This document shows, in pieces, positions 8,403 to 16,834 of a DNA stretch of 64,000 bases (the stretch's first letter is position 1; each line of letters starts with the position of its first letter). The position numbers and the translations under genes are program-made. The notes under the pieces are model-generated. The model saw only the letters and a list, made by a program, of their open reading frames with translations, did not search any database and was not told the origin of the DNA. Location: contig QFQR01000002.1 in assembly GCA_003243275.1 (NCBI GenBank), forward strand, positions 434,001 to 498,000, given 5' to 3'. Source of the DNA: Leifsonia xyli. Lineage in GTDB: Bacteria; Actinomycetota; Actinomycetes; Actinomycetales; Microbacteriaceae.

Positions 8403-9569
8403 TCAGGCGCCCCAGCCCGCCTGGGCACCTCCGACGCGGCCGTCGACGATCGTCGCCGCGTAGCCGGATGCGGCGTAGGCCGCCATCGGGTCGGCCGGCA
8501 GTCCGCGGGACTCGCGGTAGGCCGCGAGGCCGGGACGCACGTCGGTGTAGAAGGCGTCCATGAGGATGCCGTTGGCGGCGAGCACGTCGCCCGCGGCCTG
8601 CGCGGCCCCGAGCGCGTCACGGTCGACGAGCAGCGCGCGCGCCGTCATCTCCTGCACATTCAGCACGCTGCGGATCTGTCCCGGGATCTTGTCCTCGATG
8701 TTGTGGCACTGGTCGAGCATGAACGCGACCCCGGAGTCGGTGCCGTAGCCGCCGCCGCGCACCACCTCGACGAGGATGCGGAACAGCTGGAACGGGTCGG
8801 CCGCGCCCACGATGAGGTCGTCATCCGCGTAGAAGCGCGAGTTGAAGTCGAAGGAGCCGAGCTTTCCGAGACGCAGCAGCTGCATGACGATGAACTCGAT
8901 GTTGGTGCCGGGCGCGTGGTGGCCGGTGTCGAGGCACACGAGCGCGCGCTCGCCGAGGGCGGCCACCTGCGCGTAGCTGGTGCCCCAGTCGGGAACGTCC
9001 ATGTGGTAGAACGCCGGCTCGAAGAACTTGTACTCGAGCACGAGCCGCTGCTCGGGGCCGATCCGGTCGTAGATCTGCTGCAGCGAGTCGGCGAGGCGGT
9101 CCTGGCGGGCGCGCAGGTCGTCCTGGCCCGGGTAGTTGGTGCCGTCGGCGAGCCAGATCTTGAGGTCGCGGCTGCCGGTCTCGTTCATGACGTCGATGCA
9201 CGCGTAGTGGTGATCGATCGCCTTCTGGCGGATGCGGGGGTCGGAGTGGGTGACGGAGCCGAGCTTGTAGTCGTCGTCTTGGAAGGTGTTGGAGTTGATG
9301 GTGCCGAGGGTCACGCCGTGGTCCTCGGCGTGCTTCGCGAGGTCGGCGTAGTTCTCGACCGTGTCCCACGGGATGTGCAGGGCGACGCTCGGGGCGAGGC
9401 CCGTGAACTTCTGCACCTGGGCGGCATCCGCGACCTTCTCGAACGGATCACGCGGCACGCCCGGCTGGGCGAAGACCTTGAAGCGGGTTCCGGAGTTGCC
9501 GAAGGCCCAGGAGGGCAGTTCGATCGCCTGCTCGTCGAGGAGGGGCGCGATCGCGGTGAGGTCGGTCAT
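8403..9569 (-). CDS. rhaI: L-rhamnose isomerase, Pseudomonas-type
   Basis: Converts L-rhamnose to L-rhamnulose, the first catabolic step. 388 aa TIM-barrel metal-dependent isomerase. Typical segments are ALHIPWD, GTINSNTFQDDDYKLGS, KIWLADGTNYPGQ, LVLEYKFFEPAFYH, VCLDTGHHAPGTNIE and FDFNSRFYADDDL, which carry the metal-binding Glu, Asp and His. AAGGA lies 5 nt before ATG 9569. The promoter region holds the same operator as rhaD, so both respond to the same regulator. Length agrees with the family; it is unrelated to the E. coli RhaA sequence type. Confidence 0.92.
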   Translation of the reverse strand: MTDLTAIAPLLDEQAIELPSWAFGNSGTRFKVFAQPGVPRDPFEKVADAAQVQKFTGLAPSVALHIPWDTVENYADLAKHAEDHGVTLGTINSNTFQDDDYKLGSVTHSDPRIRQKAIDHHYACIDVMNETGSRDLKIWLADGTNYPGQDDLRARQDRLADSLQQIYDRIGPEQRLVLEYKFFEPAFYHMDVPDWGTSYAQVAALGERALVCLDTGHHAPGTNIEFIVMQLLRLGKLGSFDFNSRFYADDDLIVGAADPFQLFRILVEVVRGGGYGTDSGVAFMLDQCHNIEDKIPGQIRSVLNVQEMTARALLVDRDALGAAQAAGDVLAANGILMDAFYTDVRPGLAAYRESRGLPADPMAAYAASGYAATIVDGRVGGAQAGWGA

Positions 9570-9590
9570 CGATATCCTTAGGTCTCATCG

Positions 9591-9603
9591 TTGAAACGAT
9601 TCA
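9591..9603. promoter_or_regulatory. LacI-type operator between rhaI and lacI
   Basis: TTGAAACGATTCA, the exact reverse complement of the site at 7539-7551. It lies 22 bp upstream of rhaI in the divergent rhaI/lacI gap, so it can control rhaI and possibly lacI itself. Confidence 0.8.
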
Positions 9604-9693
9604 CGTTCAGGAACAACGTAGGCGGCGACGGGGCGGGCGTCAAGTCATCCGCTATCGTGACGACCGGTCAGCTACGTGTGGAGGGAGGGCCGG

Positions 9694-10713
9694 ATGGCGG
9701 TCTCGATCCGCGACGTCGCCGAGCGCGCCGATGTCTCCGTCGGCACCGTGTCCAACGTGCTGAACCGCCCCGACCGCGTCTCCGAGGCGATCGTCACGCG
9801 CGTGCAGGACGCCATCCGCGCGCTCGGCTACGTGCGCAATGATGCTGCGCGACAGCTGCGCGCCGGCAGATCGAGCGCGGTCGGCCTCGTCGTGCTCGAC
9901 GCCCGCAACCCGTTCTTCACCGACATCGCCCGCGGTGCCGAGGAGGAGGCGACCGAGCACGGCGTCGCCGTGCTGCTCGGCGACAGCGACGAGAAGCCCG
10001 AACGCGAGGCGGCCTACCTCGACCTCTTCGAGGAGCAGCGGGTGCGCGGTGTGCTCGTCTCGCCGCTCGGCGAGATCGGCGAGCGGCTCGAACGCCTGCG
10101 CTCGCTCGGCACGCCCGTGGTGCTCGTGGACCGGATGGCGGACGGCGCCGCCCTCAGCTCCGTCTCGGTCGACGACCTGGCGGGCGGCCGCACCGCGGTC
10201 ACGCACCTGCTCGGTCTCGGTCGCCGCCGCATCGCGTTCGCCGCGGGACCCCTGTCGCTGCGCCAGGTCGCCGACCGCCTCGCGGGCGCCCGGGAGGCCG
10301 TCGCGGCTGTGCCGGGGGCGAGCCTCGAGACGCTCGAAGGCGCGGCGCTCTCGGTGCTCGAGGGGCGGCGGATGGGGGAGCAGCTCGTCGCGCGCCCCGC
10401 GGCCGCGCGCCCGGACGCGATCTTCGCCGCGAACGACCTGCTGGCCGTGGGGCTGCTGCAGGCGCTCGTGATGCGCGGGGAGGTGCGCGTGCCCGAGGAT
10501 GTCGCGATCGTCGGCTTCGACGACATCGACTTCGCGAGCGCCACCGTGGTGCCGCTCAGCTCGATCCGGCAGCCGAGCCGACTCATCGGCCAGACCGCGC
10601 TCCGCATCCTGCTGGAGGAGGCCGACGATCCCGAGCTCGCGCCGCGGCAGGTGGTCTTCCAGCCCGAACTCGTCATCCGCGACTCGAGCGCCGGCTCATC
10701 CCCCCATCTCTGA
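9694..10713 (+). CDS. LacI-family regulator, probable rhamnose repressor
   Basis: 339 aa. The N-terminal helix-turn-helix reads SIRDVAERADVSVGTVSNVLN, followed by a periplasmic-binding-like sensor domain (SAVGLVVLDARNPFF, SSVSVDD, AIVGFDDIDFA). ATG 9694 is chosen because GGAGGGAGGG ends four bases before it; an upstream in-frame GTG has no such site. Divergent from rhaI, with two copies of its likely operator in the rha promoters, it probably represses rhaI and rhaDB until rhamnose or a derivative binds. The effector is inferred. Confidence 0.88.
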   Translation: MAVSIRDVAERADVSVGTVSNVLNRPDRVSEAIVTRVQDAIRALGYVRNDAARQLRAGRSSAVGLVVLDARNPFFTDIARGAEEEATEHGVAVLLGDSDEKPEREAAYLDLFEEQRVRGVLVSPLGEIGERLERLRSLGTPVVLVDRMADGAALSSVSVDDLAGGRTAVTHLLGLGRRRIAFAAGPLSLRQVADRLAGAREAVAAVPGASLETLEGAALSVLEGRRMGEQLVARPAAARPDAIFAANDLLAVGLLQALVMRGEVRVPEDVAIVGFDDIDFASATVVPLSSIRQPSRLIGQTALRILLEEADDPELAPRQVVFQPELVIRDSSAGSSPHL

Positions 10714-10720
10714 GTGGTCT

Positions 10721-11875
10721 TCAGCTGCTCTGGGTCTCAGCCACCAGCGCGTCGATCGCCTTCGTCGAGAGGCGGTCATCGATCACCATGATCGCGGCCC
10801 CGCGGATGCCAGCGCCGGCACCGCCTCGCGCGGGAACGATATCGAGGTGCTGTGTCGCGAGAGGGATTGAGCGCCGATAGACGACCTCGCGGATGCCCGC
10901 GATGATCTCCTGCACATTGATGCCGAGGCGACCGCCGATCACGACGGTTGACGGATTGAGCACGCTTACACACGTCGCTGTGACCTCGCCGATGGCTCGT
11001 CCCGCCGCGCGGGCGGCATCGATGGCGACGGGGTCACCCGTGCGGATGCGGTTGATGAGTTCGCTCGTGCCGATCGCTTGCTCCGTCGGGTCGCCCACCA
11101 GTTGCGAGGCGAGCGCGACCGCGCTCGCTGTCGCCTCGAGATCGCGCTCGTCGTCACCATGGGGCACCTGAACGTGTCCGATATCGCCCGCCGATCCCCG
11201 AGCGCCTCTCTGCAGCACGCCGCCCGAGATGATCCCGGCACCGATCCCCGTGGAGACCTTGATGAAGAGCAGGTCGTCGACCTGCGGCCACGTCGTCGCG
11301 CGTTCGCCCAGTGCGAGCAGATTGACGTCGTTGTCGACCAGCACGGGCGCGTCCAGGCGTGCGCGCACGAACTCGGGGATGTCGAATCCGTCCCATCCGG
11401 GCATGATCGGCGGGCGTACCGGTCGGCCGGTCGAGTGCTCAACCGGCCCGGGGACGCCGATCCCGATCCCGATCACATCGGAGGCTGAGTATCCGGACTT
11501 CGCGAGCAGACGTTGTGCGGTCTCGGCCGCCCATCCGAGGATCGGTTCGGGTCCGTCGGAGATGAGCAGCTCGGTCCGATCCTCGACGAGGATGTTGCCG
11601 CCGAGATCGGTGACTCCGACGGCACCATGGGTGGCGCCGAGATCGACCCCGATTGTCACTCGCGATCCTTGGTTGAACGCCAGCATCGTCGCTGGTCGTC
11701 CGCCTGAAGATGCGTCGTGCCCGACTGGCTCGACGAGCCCGAGTTCGGCGAGTGCCTGGAGACGCATGACCACGGTCGTGCGTGCGAGGCCGGTCTCCTC
11801 CATCAAAGTCGCCCGGGTGCGTGGTCGTCCATCGCGGAGCAGCTGAAACAGCCCTCCGACCCCTGTGCTGGTGAT
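10721..11875 (-). CDS. ROK-family transcriptional regulator with unclear start codon
   Basis: An N-terminal winged helix (LLRDGRPRTRATLMEETGLARTTV) is followed by a ROK sugar-kinase-like domain with VDLGATHGAVGV and GIGVPGPV. The zinc motif CxCGxxGC usual in ROK proteins is absent (GDIGHVQVPHG leads straight on). The first in-frame standard starts are TTG 11806 and ATG 11803, but these would cut off the first helix of the HTH. Homology-like sequence runs back to about 11875, where the frame has only ATC with GAGAAAGGG before it. The gene is convergent with lacI and divergent from the sugar operon it probably controls. Confidence 0.8.
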   Translation of the reverse strand: MTSTGVGGLFQLLRDGRPRTRATLMEETGLARTTVVMRLQALAELGLVEPVGHDASSGGRPATMLAFNQGSRVTIGVDLGATHGAVGVTDLGGNILVEDRTELLISDGPEPILGWAAETAQRLLAKSGYSASDVIGIGIGVPGPVEHSTGRPVRPPIMPGWDGFDIPEFVRARLDAPVLVDNDVNLLALGERATTWPQVDDLLFIKVSTGIGAGIISGGVLQRGARGSAGDIGHVQVPHGDDERDLEATASAVALASQLVGDPTEQAIGTSELINRIRTGDPVAIDAARAAGRAIGEVTATCVSVLNPSTVVIGGRLGINVQEIIAGIREVVYRRSIPLATQHLDIVPARGGAGAGIRGAAIMVIDDRLSTKAIDALVAETQSS

Positions 11876-11957
11876 GAGTGCCCTTTCTCTGGGTGCGAAA
11901 TGGAACTGCCGAAGAATATACAGAAACAGGCTTGTCTACGGGAGAAGTACGGCTTCA

Positions 11958-11977
11958 TTTGACACATAAAAGTCAAA
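11958..11977. promoter_or_regulatory. candidate ROK operator
   Basis: TTTGAC-N8-GTCAAA inverted repeat in the AT-rich gap between the ROK regulator and the catabolic operon. Size and position suit a regulator that controls itself and the divergent operon. Confidence 0.6.
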
Positions 11978-12022
11978 AGGATTATGTTCGATGTCGTAAC
12001 GAGCTACGCGGAGGTAGACGAG

Positions 12023-12847
12023 ATGATGCTGGCCTACGAGGCGAACGCATGGGGTGGAGTGGTCGGCACCCCGGGCGCCGTGACTGACATCGGCTCCGGG
12101 TTCTATTTGACCCCCGGGGACCTGCGGCTCAGTCTCGACGCAATCGCCCGCGCGGGCTTCACCGGTGTGGAGCTCTTCGACGGCAACCTCCTTGCCTATG
12201 GCGACGATCTGGCCGCATTCCGACGTGAACTCGACGATCGCGGACTCGCCCTCACGGGGGTGTATTCGGGCGGCCACTTCATCTACGCAGATGCACACGC
12301 CGACGAGTTCGCCCGCTTCTCTCGCTCGATCGCGCTGGCAGCCGAGGCGGGAGCGCAGCACTACGTCCTGGGAGGCGGAGCGGTGCGTCACGACGGTCGT
12401 CGCTCCGATGACTTCCGGGTCATGGCCGAACTGCTCGACCGAGTCGTCGATGCCGCGACGGACGCGGGGATGACGGTGAGCTACCACCCCCATCTGGGGA
12501 GCCTGGCCGAGAGTCCCGACGAGATCGACGCACTCTTGTCCGCCTCGAAGGTCGGGCTGTGCGCCGACGTCGCCCACATCGCGGCCGCGGGCGGTGACCC
12601 GGCCGACATCATCCGCCGCTACGCGGAGCGGCTGCACTACGTGCATCTCAAGGATCTCGACCGGGCGAGCGGGTCGTTCGTGCCGCTCGGCGCGGGTGAT
12701 CTCGATCTGGATGCCGTCGTCGACGCCGTGATCGATGCCGGATACGACGGCTGGTTCGTGGTCGAGGTCGACGGCTATGCGGGAGACCTCGACGAGGCCG
12801 CGGCCACGAGCTTCCAGTTCCTTCGGAACGGGAGACTTGCCGGCTGA
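12023..12847 (+). CDS. sugar phosphate isomerase/epimerase-family TIM-barrel protein
   Basis: 274 aa, AP-endonuclease-2/xylose-isomerase-like fold. Metal-site segments are GVELFDGN, VSYHPHLGS, LCADVAHIAAAGGDP, YVHLKDLD and VVEVDGY. ATG 12023 is chosen because GGAGG lies 8 nt upstream; an earlier in-frame ATG (11984) overlaps the operator region and has no such site. First gene of the ROK-regulated operon. In the levoglucosan pathway, proteins of this family (LgdB1/LgdB2) perform beta-elimination of the 3-keto sugar and hydration of the glucal. I propose one of those roles here, as inference from the gene set. Confidence 0.75.
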   Translation: MMLAYEANAWGGVVGTPGAVTDIGSGFYLTPGDLRLSLDAIARAGFTGVELFDGNLLAYGDDLAAFRRELDDRGLALTGVYSGGHFIYADAHADEFARFSRSIALAAEAGAQHYVLGGGAVRHDGRRSDDFRVMAELLDRVVDAATDAGMTVSYHPHLGSLAESPDEIDALLSASKVGLCADVAHIAAAGGDPADIIRRYAERLHYVHLKDLDRASGSFVPLGAGDLDLDAVVDAVIDAGYDGWFVVEVDGYAGDLDEAAATSFQFLRNGRLAG

Positions 12848-12921
12848 TCGGCCGGCGAGCAGACACCATCGCGCATCACCCTGCGCACCTGAAGTACACA
12901 GCAAAGGAGCACGTGCACGCC

Positions 12922-14082
12922 ATGAAGTTCAAGAAGTCGCTCGTCGCCCTCGCGGCGCTCGCGAGTATGGTCGCCCTGGCGGGTTGTACACCCGCCGGCA
13001 GCACCACCAAGGAAGAGGTCGACCCCGCCATCGCCGCCGAGATCGACGCGGCTCTCAAGGAGATCACCGGTCAGGTGCTCAGCAAGGGGCCGAACGGTGA
13101 GGACCCGGCACCGGTCAGCGAGACCAAGGTGAGCGATGAACAGGCCGCCGAAGTCGCCAAGCTCGGACTTACCGCTGCCATCGTCATGCACTACGGCGGC
13201 AATGACTGGGCCAACGCGCAGATCGCGGGCCTCACCGCTGAGTTCGCCCGTCTCGGCATCGAGATCATCGCGACCACCGACGCGAACTTCGACCCGGCCA
13301 AGCAGGTCTCCGACATCGAGACCGTCCTCGCGCAGAACCCGGACATCATCGTCTCGATCCCTACCGACACCGTCGCGACGGCCAGCGCCTACCGCAAGGC
13401 CGTCGACCAGGGCGTGAAGCTCGTATTCATGGACAATGTGCCTTCGGGCTTCGTCGCGGGCAAGGACTACGTCTCGATGGTCTCGGCGGACAACTACGGC
13501 AACGGCGTCACCTCGGCCTACCTGCTCGCTCGCTCCCTGGGCGGCAAGGGCAAGATCGGCGTGATCTACCACGAGGCCGACTTCTTCGTCACTCAGCAGC
13601 GCTACGACGGCTTCCGCGCCACCATCACCGAGAAGTTCCCCGACATCGAGATCGTTCAGGAGCAGGGCATCGCCGGCCCCGATTTCGCTGGTGACGCGCA
13701 GGGTGTGGCGAATGCCATGCTGACCCGCAACCCCGATTTGGACGGCATCTGGGCGGTGTGGGATGTCCCCGCTGAAGGCGTGATGGCCGCAGCTCGCGCG
13801 ACAGGCCGCACCGACATCAAGATCGCCACGCAGGACCTCGGCACCAACGTCGCCATCGCTCTGGCGAAGAACGAGATGATCGTCGGGCTCGGTGCCCAGC
13901 TGCCCTACGACCAGGGAGTGGCTGAGGCCGACCTCGCTGCATTGAACATTCTCGGTATCGAGGTGCCCGCGTATGTGGCGCTCAGCTCGCTGCCCGTCGA
14001 CCACGACAACGTGCTCGAGGCGTGGAAGACCGTCTACCGCGCGGACCCGCCCGCGAGCATCACGAACGCGTTCGTCGAGTGA
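12922..14082 (+). CDS. sugar ABC transporter substrate-binding lipoprotein
   Basis: About 386 aa. MKFKKSLVALAALAS leads to the lipobox LAGC with Cys22, so it is a membrane-anchored extracellular binding protein. The rest is a type I periplasmic-binding fold (family of ribose- and galactose-binding proteins): VMHYGGNDWANAQ, DANFDPAKQVSDIE, IVSIPTDT, GIWAVWDVPAEG. AAGGAG lies 12 nt before ATG 12922 and 3 nt before an in-frame GTG at 12913, so the exact start is uncertain. A strong stem-loop follows the stop codon. It delivers the substrate to the ATPase and permease further down the operon. Confidence 0.87.
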   Translation: MKFKKSLVALAALASMVALAGCTPAGSTTKEEVDPAIAAEIDAALKEITGQVLSKGPNGEDPAPVSETKVSDEQAAEVAKLGLTAAIVMHYGGNDWANAQIAGLTAEFARLGIEIIATTDANFDPAKQVSDIETVLAQNPDIIVSIPTDTVATASAYRKAVDQGVKLVFMDNVPSGFVAGKDYVSMVSADNYGNGVTSAYLLARSLGGKGKIGVIYHEADFFVTQQRYDGFRATITEKFPDIEIVQEQGIAGPDFAGDAQGVANAMLTRNPDLDGIWAVWDVPAEGVMAAARATGRTDIKIATQDLGTNVAIALAKNEMIVGLGAQLPYDQGVAEADLAALNILGIEVPAYVALSSLPVDHDNVLEAWKTVYRADPPASITNAFVE

Positions 14083-14088
14083 TCACTC

Positions 14089-14118
14089 GGTGGGGCGGCC
14101 GGGTTCGGCCGCCCCACC
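14089..14118 (+). terminator. intra-operon stem-loop after the binding-protein gene
   Basis: GGTGGGGCGGCCG, loop GGTT, then the exact complement: a 13-bp perfect stem starting 6 nt after the stop codon, with no T-tract. Hairpins here commonly protect the upstream mRNA or partly terminate transcription, giving more binding protein than transporter. The downstream gene begins 21 nt later. Confidence 0.75.
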
Positions 14119-14139
14119 GCAACCCAGCAGGAGAAGAAG

Positions 14140-15321
14140 ATGGACAAGATCAACATCGCCATGATCGGCGGCGGCTTCATGGGCAAGGCGCACTCGATCG
14201 CCTACGCAGCCATGCCGATGCACTTCTGGCCGGCGCCCGCCAAGCCGGTCAAGAAGGTCGTCGTCGACGTGACCGAGGATCTCGCGCGCACGGCGGCGGA
14301 ACGCTACGACTGGGAGCGCTACGCGACCGATTGGCGCGACGTGGTCGCCGATCCCGACATCGACGCGATCGACATCGCCACTCCGAACCACCTGCACGCC
14401 GAGATCGCGATCGCGGCGGCCGAAGCAGGCAAGCACATCATCTGCGAGAAGCCGCTGGCCTCCACCATCGAGGACGCGCGCCGGATGGTCGAGGCAGCAG
14501 AGAAGGCCGGGGTCGTGACCGCCGTGGCGTTCAACTACCGCAGGACCCCCGCTGTCGCGCTCGCGAAGAAGTACATCGAGGAGGGCAGCCTCGGGCGCAT
14601 CCTCAACTTCCGAGGAACCTATCTGCAGGACTGGAGCGCCGACCCGAACTCGCCGCTCAGCTGGCGCTTCCAGAAGGACATCGCCGGCTCGGGTGCGGTG
14701 GGTGACATCGGTTCGCACGTGGTCGACCTCGCCCGGTACCTCGTCGGCGAGATCACCGACGTCACCTCGATCGTGTCGACCTTCATCGCCGAACGCCCGC
14801 TGCAGGCGGGCGGATTCGACGCGCTCGGCGCATCCACGAAGTCCGACGGGCCGCGTGGCGCTGTCGACGTCGACGACGAGGCGATCAGCCTCGTGCGCTT
14901 CGCGAACGGCGCCGTCGGCTCGATCGAGGCGACACGCAACGCCTGGGGGCGCAACAACTTCATCACCTTCGAGATCCACGGCGAGGAGGGGTCGCTCTTC
15001 TTCAACTATGAGAACCGCGACCAGCTTCAGGTGGTGTTCAAGAGCGACGCAGCAGACCGCCGCGGGTTCCGCACGATCTACACGGGACCCAACACCCCTT
15101 ACGGGGAGCACCTGTGGCCGATCCCCGCGCTCGGAATCGGCTATGCCGAGACGAAGATCATCGAGGCGCACGACTTCGTCACGGCGATCGTCGAGGGCGG
15201 CCGGGTGCGTCCCGACTTCACCGACGGCTACCAGACCGCTCTCGTCGACGAGGCGATCCTCGAGTCGGGGCGCACAGGATCTTGGGTGAGCGTGCCGCAG
15301 TATGTCCGCGCAGATGGCTGA
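14140..15321 (+). CDS. Gfo/Idh/MocA oxidoreductase, candidate levoglucosan dehydrogenase
   Basis: 393 aa NAD(P)-dependent sugar dehydrogenase. The Rossmann start is IGGGFMGKAHS; ICEKPLA holds the catalytic Lys; GDIGSHVVDLARYLVGE holds the Asp/His pair. Segments AYAAMPMHFWPAPA, FNYRRTPAVALAKKYIEEG and TYLQDWSADPNSPLSWRFQK recall actinobacterial levoglucosan dehydrogenase (LgdA), which oxidises C3 of 1,6-anhydroglucose. That match is from memory of the family and is not an alignment. AGGAG precedes ATG 14140. It is followed with overlap by the transporter ATPase, so uptake and first oxidation are co-expressed. Confidence 0.8.
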   Translation: MDKINIAMIGGGFMGKAHSIAYAAMPMHFWPAPAKPVKKVVVDVTEDLARTAAERYDWERYATDWRDVVADPDIDAIDIATPNHLHAEIAIAAAEAGKHIICEKPLASTIEDARRMVEAAEKAGVVTAVAFNYRRTPAVALAKKYIEEGSLGRILNFRGTYLQDWSADPNSPLSWRFQKDIAGSGAVGDIGSHVVDLARYLVGEITDVTSIVSTFIAERPLQAGGFDALGASTKSDGPRGAVDVDDEAISLVRFANGAVGSIEATRNAWGRNNFITFEIHGEEGSLFFNYENRDQLQVVFKSDAADRRGFRTIYTGPNTPYGEHLWPIPALGIGYAETKIIEAHDFVTAIVEGGRVRPDFTDGYQTALVDEAILESGRTGSWVSVPQYVRADG

Positions 15322-16834
15322 ACCCACCAGCGCATCGCCTGCGGTGCGGATGCGTAGCATCGTCAAGAACTTCGGGCCGGTGGAGGTGCTGAAGTCTGTC
15401 GATCTCGACATCCATGCGGGTCGCGTACATGCGCTGGCCGGAGAGAACGGCGCCGGCAAGTCGACGCTCATGAAGATCCTGCAGGGGGTCTATCCCATCA
15501 CCTCGGGGGTAATCGAGATCGACGGTGTCGAGGTCGACATCCAAGACACCGCGGATGCGGAGGCCTCCGGGATCGGCATGGTGTTTCAGGAGTTCAGCCT
15601 CATCCCCTCGATGACCGTGGCGCAGAACATCTTTCTGAACCGCGAGTTTCGCGGGCGGAGCGGGCTGATCGACGATCGCGCGGCTGAGCGGCGTGCACGC
15701 GAGCTGTTCCGCGACCTCGGTGTCGACATCGATCCGGCCGAGCGCGTCGAGAACCTCGGCACCGCCTACTGGCAGCTCGTCGAGATCGCCAAGGCGATCG
15801 CCAAGGATGCGCGCGTGCTCGTCATGGACGAACCCACGGCGAGCCTCGCCTCTCATGAGGTCGAGCGGTTGTTCGAGCTGATCGGCATGCTCCGTGGGCG
15901 TGGGATCGCGATCGTCTACATCTCGCACCGCATGGACGAGATCCGTCGCATCGCAGACGAGATCACCGTGCTCCGGGACGGACGCGTCGTGCTGAGCGAT
16001 GCCGTGTCCGCGCTCAGTCCCGCGGCCATCATCGAGGCGATCATCGGGCGTCGTCTGGCGAGCGACCTTGTCTATCGTGAGCGGTCGCGCCCTGCCGACG
16101 CGCCCGTGCTGCTTCGCGCACGGGAGCTTTCGAGCGGGAAGGTGCTCGAATCGGTGAGCCTCGAGGTGCGCGCGGGCGAGATCGTCGGACTCGCCGGGCT
16201 GATGGGGAGCGGGCGCACCGAGTTCGCACGCGTCGTCGCGGGGATGGATCGCATGAGCGGCGGTGAGCTCGTCGTCGGTGACCATCGTGGCGGCTTCCCC
16301 CATGCGCTCGCGGCTCAGCGCGCCGGGGTGGCGCTCATCCCCGAGGACCGCCGAGATCAGGGACTCGTGCTCGAGCACTCGGTATCCGACAACCTCGTGC
16401 TGCCCGTCATCGATCGGCTCCGCGCTGGGCTGTTGGTGAGCACGTCGAAGGTTCGCGCTCTCACCGGGGAGCTCGTTCAACGGTTCTCGGTGAAGGTGGC
16501 CGACCCGTATGCCGCGGTCGGGCTGCTCTCGGGAGGCAACCAGCAGAAGGTCGTCGTGGCCAAGTGGATCAACACCGACCCCCGCGTACTCGTCATGGAC
16601 GAGCCGACCGCGGGGGTCGACATCGGCACCAAGACCGAGATCCTCGAGATGGTGCGCGAGTTCGCCTCGGCGGGAAATGCGGTCGTCTTCATCTCATCCG
16701 AACTCCCCGAACTGCTTGCCGTCGCCGACCGCGTCGTGGTGCTTCGCGGCGGGCGCTCGGTGCGCGAGCTGAGCCGATCCGAGATCAGCACAGAAGAGCA
16801 ACTTCAACTCATCATCCAAGGAGAAGCAGCATGA
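15314..16834 (+). CDS. sugar ABC transporter ATP-binding protein, two NBDs (RbsA/MglA type)
   Basis: About 506 aa with two nucleotide-binding domains in tandem. Domain 1 has Walker A GENGAGKST, a degenerate signature around YWQLVEIAKAIA, and Walker B VLVMDEPTASL. Domain 2 has the degenerate P-loop GLMGSGRTE, a full signature SGGNQQKVVVAKWI and VLVMDEPTAGVD. This asymmetry is normal for ribose/galactose-class importers. ATG 15314 overlaps the preceding stop by 8 bp; an in-frame ATG at 15302 is also possible. It works with the permease that overlaps its end. Confidence 0.9.
   Translation: MAEPTSASPAVRMRSIVKNFGPVEVLKSVDLDIHAGRVHALAGENGAGKSTLMKILQGVYPITSGVIEIDGVEVDIQDTADAEASGIGMVFQEFSLIPSMTVAQNIFLNREFRGRSGLIDDRAAERRARELFRDLGVDIDPAERVENLGTAYWQLVEIAKAIAKDARVLVMDEPTASLASHEVERLFELIGMLRGRGIAIVYISHRMDEIRRIADEITVLRDGRVVLSDAVSALSPAAIIEAIIGRRLASDLVYRERSRPADAPVLLRARELSSGKVLESVSLEVRAGEIVGLAGLMGSGRTEFARVVAGMDRMSGGELVVGDHRGGFPHALAAQRAGVALIPEDRRDQGLVLEHSVSDNLVLPVIDRLRAGLLVSTSKVRALTGELVQRFSVKVADPYAAVGLLSGGNQQKVVVAKWINTDPRVLVMDEPTAGVDIGTKTEILEMVREFASAGNAVVFISSELPELLAVADRVVVLRGGRSVRELSRSEISTEEQLQLIIQGEAA

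Noticed and set aside
16564..16830. Upstream extension of the sugar permease frame
   Set aside because: It overlaps the end of the ATPase gene in another frame. ATG 16831 has AAGGAG and the normal 4-bp overlap.
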